This document shows positions 1-5,127 of a DNA stretch of 6,914 nt, in pieces. The translations under genes were made by a program, and so were the position numbers. Positions within the stretch are counted from its first letter, which is position 1, and every line of letters begins with the position of its first letter. Source of the DNA: DASSHC01 sp035693105 (GTDB lineage Bacteria; Chloroflexota; Chloroflexia; Thermomicrobiales; Thermomicrobiaceae); assembly GCA_035693105.1 (NCBI GenBank), contig DASSHC010000324.1:1-6914 (forward strand). The letters are read 5' to 3'. The notes below the pieces were generated by a model, which was not told where the DNA came from, did not search any database, and saw nothing but the letters and a program-made list of their open reading frames with translations.

Positions 1-1251
1 GCTCATGCAGTTCTCCATCTTCTTGCCCGGCTGCATCGCGTTGGGGCTGGCGCGGTCCAGGTCGGTCCAGTTGACGAAGTTGTTGAGCATGATGCCGGTC
101 TCGCCGGCCATGAAGGCGCTGCCGAAGGGCGAGCCGATCGACTGCGTCACGTTGACCGCCATGCCGGAGGCGTCGGCCGCGCCGAAGTGCGTCGTGTGGT
201 CGCGCGAGGCGGCGGCTGGATTGCCGGCGCGCACCGCGCCCGCCAGCTCGGCGGCGTAGTGGTCGCTCTGGCCGAGCGTGGCGACATCGCGCGAGAGGCG
301 ACGGCGCTGCTGATCGACATAACTATCGGAAAGGAGCGTCTGGGGATCGACGCCGCTCATGGTGTATTTGATGCGGTCGGCCCCGGCCAGCTTGTCGGCC
401 TCGATCAGGAGGTGCAGATAGGCGGCCGAGTTGTGCCCCAGCGCGCGCAAGTCCTCGGGCTCCACGATGCGCAGCAGCTCCAGGTACTCGATGGCGGCGG
501 CGGGGGGCGGGGGCGCGAAGACGCGGTAGCCGCGGAAGTCGATCGCCAGCGGCTCCTGCCAGGCGACGGCGAACTCCGCCAGATCTTTTGTGCTCAGCAC
601 GCCGCCGGCCGCGCGCACCGCGCGCACGATCTCGTCGCCGATCTCGCCGTGGTAGAAGGCGTGGGCGCCCTCCTCGGCCAGTACGCGATAGGTGCGCGCC
701 AGTTTGGGTTGGCGCAGCAGCGAGCCGGGGCGCGGCGGGTGGCCGCCGGGGAGGAAGGTCGCGGCGGTGAGCGGGAAGGCGCGGATGCGCTCGGCGGCGC
801 CGGCGATGAACTCGGTGTTTTTATACGTGACCGGCGCGCCGTGCTCGGCGTAGTCGATGGCCGGGGCGAAGACCTCGGCCGGGCTCATGCTGCCGTAGCG
901 CTCCAGCGCGGTCAGCCAGCCGGCGGGCGCGCCGGGCACCAGCGGCGCCTTGGGTCCGGTCTGCTGCTCCGCTTTGGTGTAGGCGGCCGGGTCGGCCTCG
1001 CGCGGCACGCTGCCGTTGTAGTCGAGTACCAGCGGCCGGCTGGCGCCGGGGAGCGTGATCAGCATGTAGCCGTCGCCGCCGAGCCCCGACATGTAGGGCT
1101 CGGCCACGTTGAGCGCGGCCGCCACGGCCACCGCGGCGTCGACGGCATTGCCGCCCTCCTCCAGCATGCGCAGCCCCGCCGCCGAGGCGAGCGGGTGCGC
1201 CGAGGCTACCACGCCATGCCGGCCCATCAGCGCCGGACGCCAGGCTCCCAT
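1..1251 (-). CDS. Gamma-glutamyltransferase-superfamily Ntn hydrolase, atypical pocket (3' end cut by window)
   Basis: The visible 417 residues are collinear with the GGT family. They begin RHGVVAS near the N-terminus, followed by GGNAVDAAVAVAAALNV and SGLGGDGYM (about residues 34-61). The autocleavage site is D-H-T-T-H-F, with Thr353 as the predicted nucleophile and new N-terminus of the small subunit; DASGMAVNVTQSIG follows. The family self-cleaves and hydrolyses or transfers gamma-glutamyl or related acyl groups. No signal peptide is seen, so a cytoplasmic location is likely. The ATG at 1251 is supported by AAGGAGG at 1259-1265, 7 nt upstream. Oddly, residues contacting the gamma-glutamyl group in E. 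coli GGT are changed. The loop carrying Arg114 reads LDYNGSVP (76-83). The NNQMDDF motif reads NNFVNW (390-395). The PLSSMSP motif reads MENCMS at 412-417, where the window ends. Family membership is firm; glutathione as substrate is doubtful. Roughly 110-150 C-terminal residues should lie outside the window. Confidence 0.93.
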   Translation of the reverse strand, partial: MGAWRPALMGRHGVVASAHPLASAAGLRMLEEGGNAVDAAVAVAAALNVAEPYMSGLGGDGYMLITLPGASRPLVLDYNGSVPREADPAAYTKAEQQTGPKAPLVPGAPAGWLTALERYGSMSPAEVFAPAIDYAEHGAPVTYKNTEFIAGAAERIRAFPLTAATFLPGGHPPRPGSLLRQPKLARTYRVLAEEGAHAFYHGEIGDEIVRAVRAAGGVLSTKDLAEFAVAWQEPLAIDFRGYRVFAPPPPAAAIEYLELLRIVEPEDLRALGHNSAAYLHLLIEADKLAGADRIKYTMSGVDPQTLLSDSYVDQQRRRLSRDVATLGQSDHYAAELAGAVRAGNPAAASRDHTTHFGAADASGMAVNVTQSIGSPFGSAFMAGETGIMLNNFVNWTDLDRASPNAMQPGKKMENCMS

Positions 1252-1292
1252 CGCGTTCCCTCCTTCTGGCTTGCTTGCCCACCGTCGCCCGC

Positions 1293-1321
1293 ACGGTACA
1301 CGCTCGCCGCCCATCTGGAAA
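1293..1321 (-). promoter_or_regulatory. Weak sigma70-type promoter candidate for the GGT-like gene
   Basis: Read on the minus strand, TTTCCA (1316-1321, 4/6 match to the -35 consensus) is separated by 17 bp from TACCGT (1293-1298, 3/6 match to the -10). This would start transcription near 1287 and give a leader of about 35 nt containing the strong Shine-Dalgarno. Spacing and location are right but the hexamers are poor, so this is only a candidate. Confidence 0.22.
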
Positions 1322-1371
1322 GGGTCGCGTGAGCCGGGAGCGCGCGCCAGCAGGACGATGAACGATCGATT

Positions 1372-1387
1372 TGACACGATGTTGTCA
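1372..1387. promoter_or_regulatory. Inverted repeat TGACA-N6-TGTCA in divergent intergenic region (possible operator)
   Basis: Perfect 5-bp arms TGACA (1372-1376) and TGTCA (1383-1387) are separated by 6 bp, so arm centres lie 11 bp apart, about one helical turn. The element sits in the 248-bp gap between the divergent GGT-like gene (minus) and the 93-residue membrane protein gene (plus), where a dimeric repressor could act. The left arm overlaps a TTGACA hexamer (1371-1376), but no acceptable -10 lies 16-18 bp downstream of it. Apart from this element and the two Shine-Dalgarno sites, I see nothing clear in the gap. Function is inferred from geometry only. Confidence 0.25.
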
Positions 1388-1499
1388 CGACCGGCGCCGC
1401 GCGTTCACGGTGCTGCTACGCTGGACCCCCTAGAGTGTAGACAGATGTCCATCGAGCCACGAGCGCGACGAGGCGCTCGCCAGAGAAGGGAGGCTCGTA

Positions 1500-1781
1500 A
1501 TGGATGCCTGGGGGTACACGATGCTAGTGGCCGGCGCGCTCGTCATCGGTCTCGCGGCGCAAGCCCTGGTCCGGACCCGCTTCGGCTACGAGTGGATCGC
1601 CACGGCGATCGGCGCGTTCATCGGCGGCTACCTGCCGGCTGAATATGCGCTCGGTGGCCTCGGTCAGTGGGGCACGCAGGTCAGCGGCCTGTATATCTAT
1701 CCGGCGCTGATCGGGGCGCTGCTGGTGGGTCTCGCCGTCGAAGTGGTCATCTACTTCGTCGAGCAACCGGCTACCGCCTAA
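1500..1781 (+). CDS. Small three-helix membrane protein of unknown function
   Basis: This encodes a 93-residue hydrophobic protein. Predicted membrane segments lie at about residues 5-23, 31-46 and 65-87, with short polar loops (RTRFGYEW near 25-32; QWGTQ near 56-60). Glycine-rich helices (IGAFIGG, LIGALLVGLAVEV) recall the GlsB/YeaQ/YmgE (transglycosylase-associated) family of small stress membrane proteins in size and layout, but I cannot point to a diagnostic signature, so the family is not assigned. The ATG at 1500 is supported by AAGGGAGG (1486-1493) 6 nt upstream. It is divergent from the GGT-like gene and is followed 7 bp after its TAA stop by a strong hairpin, so it looks monocistronic. 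The long antisense reading frames over it are composition-driven shadows. It is real as a gene on the basis of its ribosome binding site, hydrophobic pattern and terminator. Confidence 0.8.
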   Translation: MDAWGYTMLVAGALVIGLAAQALVRTRFGYEWIATAIGAFIGGYLPAEYALGGLGQWGTQVSGLYIYPALIGALLVGLAVEVVIYFVEQPATA

Positions 1782-1788
1782 TCCCCGA

Positions 1789-1819
1789 GCCTGGCGCGGC
1801 CGCCCAAGCCGCGCCAGGC
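1789..1819 (+). terminator. Strong hairpin, probable terminator of the small membrane protein gene
   Basis: GCCTGGCGCGGC (1789-1800) and GCCGCGCCAGGC (1808-1819) form a perfect 12-bp inverted repeat with a 7-nt loop (CGCCCAA), starting 7 bp after the TAA at 1779-1781. Downstream bases are C/T-rich but lack a run of T, so it is not a textbook intrinsic terminator. U-poor hairpins like this are common in high-GC genomes and could also protect the 3' end. Confidence 0.65.
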
Positions 1820-1922
1820 AGCCCTCCGCTCATCCTCCCCGCAAACGCCTGTGGACCGGTGTCACACTCGCCTTTGACGATCGCCCCCGACCGCTCGGCG
1901 GCGAGAGACCAGTGTTTGGCAC

Positions 1923-1951
1923 TTGGAGCGGATACGAAAGCGTGCGATAAT
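1923..1951 (+). promoter_or_regulatory. Sigma70-type promoter for the phosphoesterase-dehydrogenase pair
   Basis: GATAAT (1946-1951, 5/6 match to the -10) is preceded by an extended -10 TG at 1943-1944. It lies 17 bp downstream of TTGGAG (1923-1928), which keeps the TTG of the -35. Transcription would begin near 1958, giving a leader of about 30 nt before the GTG at 1987. It lies downstream of the 1789-1819 hairpin, consistent with a new transcription unit. A better -35 hexamer, TTGGCA (1916-1921), is 24 bp away, which is too far. Confidence 0.5.
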
Positions 1952-1986
1952 GCGCGGCGCCGCGTCCTTCCACGAGCGAGGAAGAG

Positions 1987-2730
1987 GTGATCGAGGTGGA
2001 TATCGCGATCGTTGCCGACATTCACGGCAACCGCTGGGCGTTGGAGGCGGTGCTGGAGGACATCGAACGACAGGGCGCCGCTCAGATCGTCGATCTCGGG
2101 GACAGCCTGCTCGGCCCCTTCGACCCGGCCGGCACGGCCGATCTTCTGGCGGCACGCGGCATCCCCAGCGTGCGCGGCAACTGTGACCGTATCATCCTGG
2201 CGGAGGCTGGGGCGGACGACTCCCCGACGAAACGACTGGCGGTCCGCGTTCTGACCGCCAGGCAGCGCGCCTGGCTGGCCGCGTTGCCGGCGACGCGCGT
2301 GCTCGGCGACGGGATCCTCCTCTGCCACGGCACGCCCCAGGCCGACGACTGCTTCCTGCTCGAGCAGGCAACGATGGACGGCCCGGTACTCCGGCCGGCA
2401 GCTGAGATCGCGGACGACCTGAACGATGTGCGCCAGGCGGTAATCTGCTGCGCTCACAGCCACATCCCGCGGCTCGTCGCGGTCCCTACCGGCCAGGTGA
2501 TCGTCAACCCCGGCAGCGCCGGCGTTCCGGCCTACTTCGAGGAGCTGCCGTGGCCACACAAGATGGAGACCGGCTCACCGCACGCGCGCTACGCCACGCT
2601 CAGCGATGGACCGCATGGCTGGCACGTCAGCTTCCACGCGGTCCACTACGACTGGGAGCGAGCGGCGCGCTCGGCAGCCGAAGTCATGGGGCCTGCCTAC
2701 GCGGACTGGGTCCGGACTGGGCGTGCGTGA
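1987..2730 (+). CDS. YfcE/MJ0936-type metallophosphoesterase (calcineurin-like, Metallophos_2)
   Basis: This is a 247-residue metal-dependent phosphoesterase. Dimetal-site motifs appear in order: D11-I-H13, G38-D39, G64-N65-C-D, H114-G, H157-S-H159, then NPGSAG (174-179). These are the signatures of the small YfcE-like family, whose members hydrolyse phosphodiesters or phosphomonoesters with Mn2+ or similar metals; the physiological substrate cannot be read from sequence. The usual GDxVGYG turn is replaced by GDSLLGPFDP (38-47), which may alter substrate access. There is no signal peptide, so it is cytoplasmic. I use the GTG at 1987, with GAGG at 1978-1981 five bases upstream. An in-frame GTG at 1996, behind AGAGG (1983-1987), is a credible alternative that shortens the protein by three residues. 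The 3' end overlaps the next gene by 8 bp, suggesting co-translation. Confidence 0.9.
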   Translation: MIEVDIAIVADIHGNRWALEAVLEDIERQGAAQIVDLGDSLLGPFDPAGTADLLAARGIPSVRGNCDRIILAEAGADDSPTKRLAVRVLTARQRAWLAALPATRVLGDGILLCHGTPQADDCFLLEQATMDGPVLRPAAEIADDLNDVRQAVICCAHSHIPRLVAVPTGQVIVNPGSAGVPAYFEELPWPHKMETGSPHARYATLSDGPHGWHVSFHAVHYDWERAARSAAEVMGPAYADWVRTGRA

Positions 2731-3619
2731 CGTGAGCGGCGTTGGAGCCGGCGCGCAAACCGCTGATCGTGTCGCCCAGCCGGCGGTCGTGATCACCGGG
2801 GCGGGGAGCGGCATCGGGGCGGCCTGCGCGGTCGCGCTGAGCAACGCCGGCTACCGCGTCTTCGCGGGGGTGCGGCGGGAGCCGGGCGCGGACGCCTGGC
2901 AGGGTGGGCGTTTGGAGCTGATCACGCCCCTCATGCTCGAGGTGACGGACACGGGCTCGATCGCGCGGGCGGCGGCCGAGGTGGAGGCGGCGCTGGGGGA
3001 TGCCGGCCTGGCCGGGCTGGTCAACTGCGCCGGGATCGCGCTGGGCGGGCCGCTGGAGTTCCTCGCGCCGGGGGAGCTGCGCCGCCAGCTCGACGTCAAC
3101 GTCGTGGGACAACTGGCCGTGACCCAGGCCTTCCTGCCGCTGATCCGGCGTGGCAGGGGCCGCCTCGTCAACGTCGGCTCGGTCTCCGGGCGCAATGCCT
3201 TGCCCTTCCTCGGACCCTACGCCGCCTCCAAGTTCGCCCTGCGCGCGCTGAACGACGCGCTGCGCGTCGAGCTGCGCCCCTGGGGCATCCCGGTGATCCT
3301 GATCGAGCCGGGGTCGATCGCGACCGGCATTTGGGCCAGGGGCGGCGCCGAGGCCAAGCGGCAGTTCGCCGCCTTTCCGCCGGATGCGCGCCGGCTCTAC
3401 GGCAAGCAGCTCGACACGCTCACCGCGCGCGTGGTCGAGATGGGGCAGCATGGCCTGCCGGCCCAGCGCGTGGCCGAGACCGTGGCGCTGGCGCTCAGCG
3501 TCCGGCACCCCCAGGCGCACTACGCCGTCGCGCCGGCCGGGCGCCGCTGGATGAGCCGCCTGCTGAGTGCCCTCCCCACCGGCCTGCGCGACCGCCTGGT
3601 GCTGCGGGCTTTGCGGTGA
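2723..3619 (+). CDS. Classical short-chain dehydrogenase/reductase (SDR)
   Basis: This is an NAD(P)-dependent oxidoreductase of 298 residues. Cofactor motif TGAGSGIG is at residues 25-32, NCAG at 101-104, the structural Asn in LDVNVVG at 126, and the catalytic Ser153-Tyr166-x3-Lys170 set in VGSVSG and YAASK. The EPGSIATGIW motif (205-214) follows the active site. The C-terminus of about 80 residues after it is longer than in minimal 250-residue SDRs. It resembles the retinol/17beta-hydroxysteroid dehydrogenase-like branch, which carries a similar EPG...T motif; the substrate is not predictable. The GTG at 2723 overlaps the phosphoesterase stop by 8 bp, and a GTG at 2732 just after that stop is equally possible. 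Neither has a strong Shine-Dalgarno, so translation is probably coupled. An ATG at 2606 would add 39 low-complexity residues inside the upstream gene and is unlikely. It converges with the LMO-like gene. Confidence 0.9.
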   Translation: MRDVSGVGAGAQTADRVAQPAVVITGAGSGIGAACAVALSNAGYRVFAGVRREPGADAWQGGRLELITPLMLEVTDTGSIARAAAEVEAALGDAGLAGLVNCAGIALGGPLEFLAPGELRRQLDVNVVGQLAVTQAFLPLIRRGRGRLVNVGSVSGRNALPFLGPYAASKFALRALNDALRVELRPWGIPVILIEPGSIATGIWARGGAEAKRQFAAFPPDARRLYGKQLDTLTARVVEMGQHGLPAQRVAETVALALSVRHPQAHYAVAPAGRRWMSRLLSALPTGLRDRLVLRALR

Positions 3620-3641
3620 GGCGGTTGTGGCGAGGGAGCGC

Positions 3642-3667
3642 GGGCAGACACAGGGGTCTGCCCCTAC
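3642..3667 (-). repeat. Palindromic 26-nt repeat, copy A (inverted relative to copy B)
   Basis: Stem GGGCAGAC (3642-3649) pairs perfectly with GTCTGCCC (3656-3663) around a 6-nt loop (ACAGGG), followed by CTAC. It starts 22 bp after the SDR stop. It matches the reverse complement of copy B at 23 of 26 positions. Besides acting as a repeat unit, it could serve as the 3' end hairpin of the SDR transcript. Confidence 0.7.
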
Positions 3668-3690
3668 CGGAAGGGCAGGCTTTTCCCCCT

Positions 3691-3716
3691 GTAGGGGCAG
3701 GCCCCCGTGCCTGCCC
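3691..3716 (+). repeat. Palindromic 26-nt repeat, copy B
   Basis: GTAG is followed by an 8-bp perfect stem, GGGCAGGC (3695-3702) with GCCTGCCC (3709-3716), and a 6-nt loop (CCCCGT). Copies A and B are inverted about a 23-nt centre that contains a third half-arm, GGGCAGGC (3673-3680), and a TTTT run. The whole 3642-3716 block can therefore fold into two small hairpins or one long one. It lies between convergent genes, a common place for dispersed palindromic repeats and bidirectional terminators. From memory, GC-rich hairpin repeats of this kind with a GTAGGGGC edge recur in several Chloroflexota genomes; I cannot check copy number here. Confidence 0.7.
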
Positions 3717-3737
3717 TCCCCCGTGTCGCCCGGCGCC

Positions 3738-4895
3738 TCAGTCCACCCGGCTCACCAGCGCCCCGTCGATCTCGGCCACGGCGCGGCGGCCGCAGAGGGC
3801 CAGCGTCAGGTCGAGGTCGGCGGTCAGGTTGCGGATCACCTGCTCGACGCCGTCGGCGCCGGCCACGGCCAGGCCGAAGACGTAGGGCCGCCCCAGCAGG
3901 ACCGCCGACGCGCCCAGCGCCAGCGCCTTGAGCACGTCCGCCCCGCCACGGATGCCACTGTCGAAGAGGAGCGGGACGCGCCCGGCCACGCGCTCGGCGA
4001 TCTCCGGCAAGGCGTCGAGCGCGGCGATGGCGCCGTCCACCTGGCGGCCGCCGTGGTTGGAGACGACGATTCCGTCCGCGCCCGCTTCGACCGCTTCTTC
4101 GGCGTCCTCCGGGTGGGTCAGCCCCTTGATCAGCAATGGCAGGCGCGTCGTATCGCGCACGAAGCGCACGTCCTCCCAGGAGAAGCTGGGGTTGATGAAG
4201 ACATCGAGGAAGCGCATGACCGCCGCGCGCGGGTCGGCCTCCGGCGGCTGGGCCAGACCGGCGCGGAAGACCGGGTCGGAGAAGTAGTTGGCCACTCCCT
4301 GCGCGCCGAGGAAGGGGAAGTAGGCCAGCGCCAGGTCGCGCTCGCGCCAGCCGAGCATCGTCGTATCGACCGTCAGCACGATGGCGCGGTAGCCGGCCCG
4401 CTCGGCGCGCCGCAGCAGGCTGGCCAGCAGGTCGCGGTCCTTGGGCGGGTAGAGCTGGAACCAGCGCGGGCTGTCGCCGCCGGCCTCGGCCACCTGCTCC
4501 AGCGTGTAGGACGACACCGAGCTGAGGATCAGCGGCGTGCCGGTCGCGGCGGCGGCGCGGGCCACCGCCAGCTCGGCCTCGGGATGGACGATCGAGAGGA
4601 CCCCGACCGGCGCCAGCAGGAAGGGCGCGGGCGCTGGGGTGCCGAGGATGTCGATGCTTAGCTCGCGCTCGGCCACGTCGCGCGGGTAGCGCGGCCGCAG
4701 CCGCCAGCGCTGGAAGGCGGCGCGGTTGGCGCGCATGGTGTCTTCGGCGCCCGCGCCGCCGGCCACGTAGCCGAAGGCGCCGGGGTCGAGGATCGCTTTC
4801 GCGCGCGCCTCCCACTCGTCGGGCGCGATGGGGTGCTCCGGCGGCACGCCCGCGCCGTAGATCGCCAGTTGCCGCTCCAGCCCGGGTCGCGCCAT
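3738..4895 (-). CDS. FMN-dependent alpha-hydroxy-acid oxidase, lactate 2-monooxygenase type
   Basis: This encodes a 385-residue enzyme of the glycolate oxidase/lactate oxidase family, which oxidises L-2-hydroxy acids through FMN. Family active-site residues are all present: Tyr43 (GYVAGG), Tyr149 (WFQLYPPKD), Asp177 (TVDT), Arg184 (GWRERDL), Lys257 (LIKG), His281 and Arg284 (SNHGGRQ), with FMN phosphate-site motifs DSGIRGG (312-318) and GRPY (345-348). The subtype call rests on resemblance to mycobacterial lactate 2-monooxygenase, which turns L-lactate and O2 into acetate, CO2 and water: the N-terminal IYG, GWR-RDL, FPFL and NYFSDPVF (203-210) segments match it better than they match lactate oxidase. 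Choice among monooxygenase, oxidase or dehydrogenase activity needs assay. Start: GAGG (4903-4906) is 7 nt from the ATG at 4895, whereas the GTG at 4901 is too close to it, so I prefer 4895. The gene stands alone and is divergent from the DUF981-like gene. Confidence 0.92.
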   Translation of the reverse strand: MARPGLERQLAIYGAGVPPEHPIAPDEWEARAKAILDPGAFGYVAGGAGAEDTMRANRAAFQRWRLRPRYPRDVAERELSIDILGTPAPAPFLLAPVGVLSIVHPEAELAVARAAAATGTPLILSSVSSYTLEQVAEAGGDSPRWFQLYPPKDRDLLASLLRRAERAGYRAIVLTVDTTMLGWRERDLALAYFPFLGAQGVANYFSDPVFRAGLAQPPEADPRAAVMRFLDVFINPSFSWEDVRFVRDTTRLPLLIKGLTHPEDAEEAVEAGADGIVVSNHGGRQVDGAIAALDALPEIAERVAGRVPLLFDSGIRGGADVLKALALGASAVLLGRPYVFGLAVAGADGVEQVIRNLTADLDLTLALCGRRAVAEIDGALVSRVD

Positions 4896-4939
4896 CGGCA
4901 CACCTCGCTCTCATCGCGCCAAGGGTCTCGATGGCGGTG

Positions 4940-4968
4940 AGGCTAGCGCGGCGCGCCGCGCGTGGCAA
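4940..4968 (-). promoter_or_regulatory. Candidate promoter of the LMO-like gene with palindrome in its spacer
   Basis: On the minus strand, TTGCCA (4963-4968, 5/6 match to -35) is followed after exactly 17 bp by TAGCCT (4940-4945, 3/6 match to -10). The spacer contains a perfect 16-bp palindrome, GCGCGGCGCGCCGCGC (4946-4961). A start near 4933 would give a leader of about 38 nt that includes the GAGG Shine-Dalgarno. A dimeric regulator binding the palindrome would sit between the two hexamers. The -10 is weak, and GC-only palindromes arise by chance in such DNA. Confidence 0.35.
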
Positions 4969-5127
4969 GCGCAGCGATCAGCACCGGATCGAGCCGGCAT
5001 CGCGCTCGTCGCACTCACGCGCGGCGCCGCCGGTGTTGCTTCGGAGGACGCAGCGACAACCGGCACATATCGTGCAGAGCCCGGATCCCGGGGAGCGACG
5101 TGAACCAAGTCCGGAAGGAGCGCGCGG

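Noticed and set aside
187..1332. 381-codon plus-strand open frame across the GGT-like gene
   Set aside because: Low-complexity Arg/Gly/Ala translation, no good ribosome binding site, and fully antisense to a clear GGT-superfamily gene.
1371..1376. Perfect TTGACA as a -35 box for the 1500-1781 gene
   Set aside because: No -10-like hexamer lies 16-18 bp downstream; the nearest AT-containing candidate (TAGAGT, 1431) is far out of range.
1771..2559. 262-codon minus-strand open frame across the phosphoesterase
   Set aside because: Antisense to a gene with all metal-binding motifs in order, and it would run through the 1789-1819 hairpin. No start signal or motif supports it.
2606..2722. Upstream ATG extension of the SDR
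   Set aside because: It would put 39 Ser/Thr/Arg-rich residues before the Rossmann motif, inside the phosphoesterase gene. Classical SDRs start close to the first beta strand.
4896..4901. GTG start at 4901 for the LMO-like gene
   Set aside because: The GAGG at 4903-4906 is only one base away from this GTG, but is 7 bases from the ATG at 4895.
3664..4968. 434-codon minus-strand open frame overlapping the LMO-like gene in another frame
   Set aside because: Its translation is Arg/Ala/Gly-rich low complexity with no recognisable motif, and it lies over a gene with every family residue in place. It is a GC-driven shadow.
5080..5092. CCCGG-ATC-CCGGG palindrome upstream of the DUF981-like gene
   Set aside because: Five-base GC-only arms are expected by chance in such DNA, and it is not positioned relative to any credible promoter hexamers.
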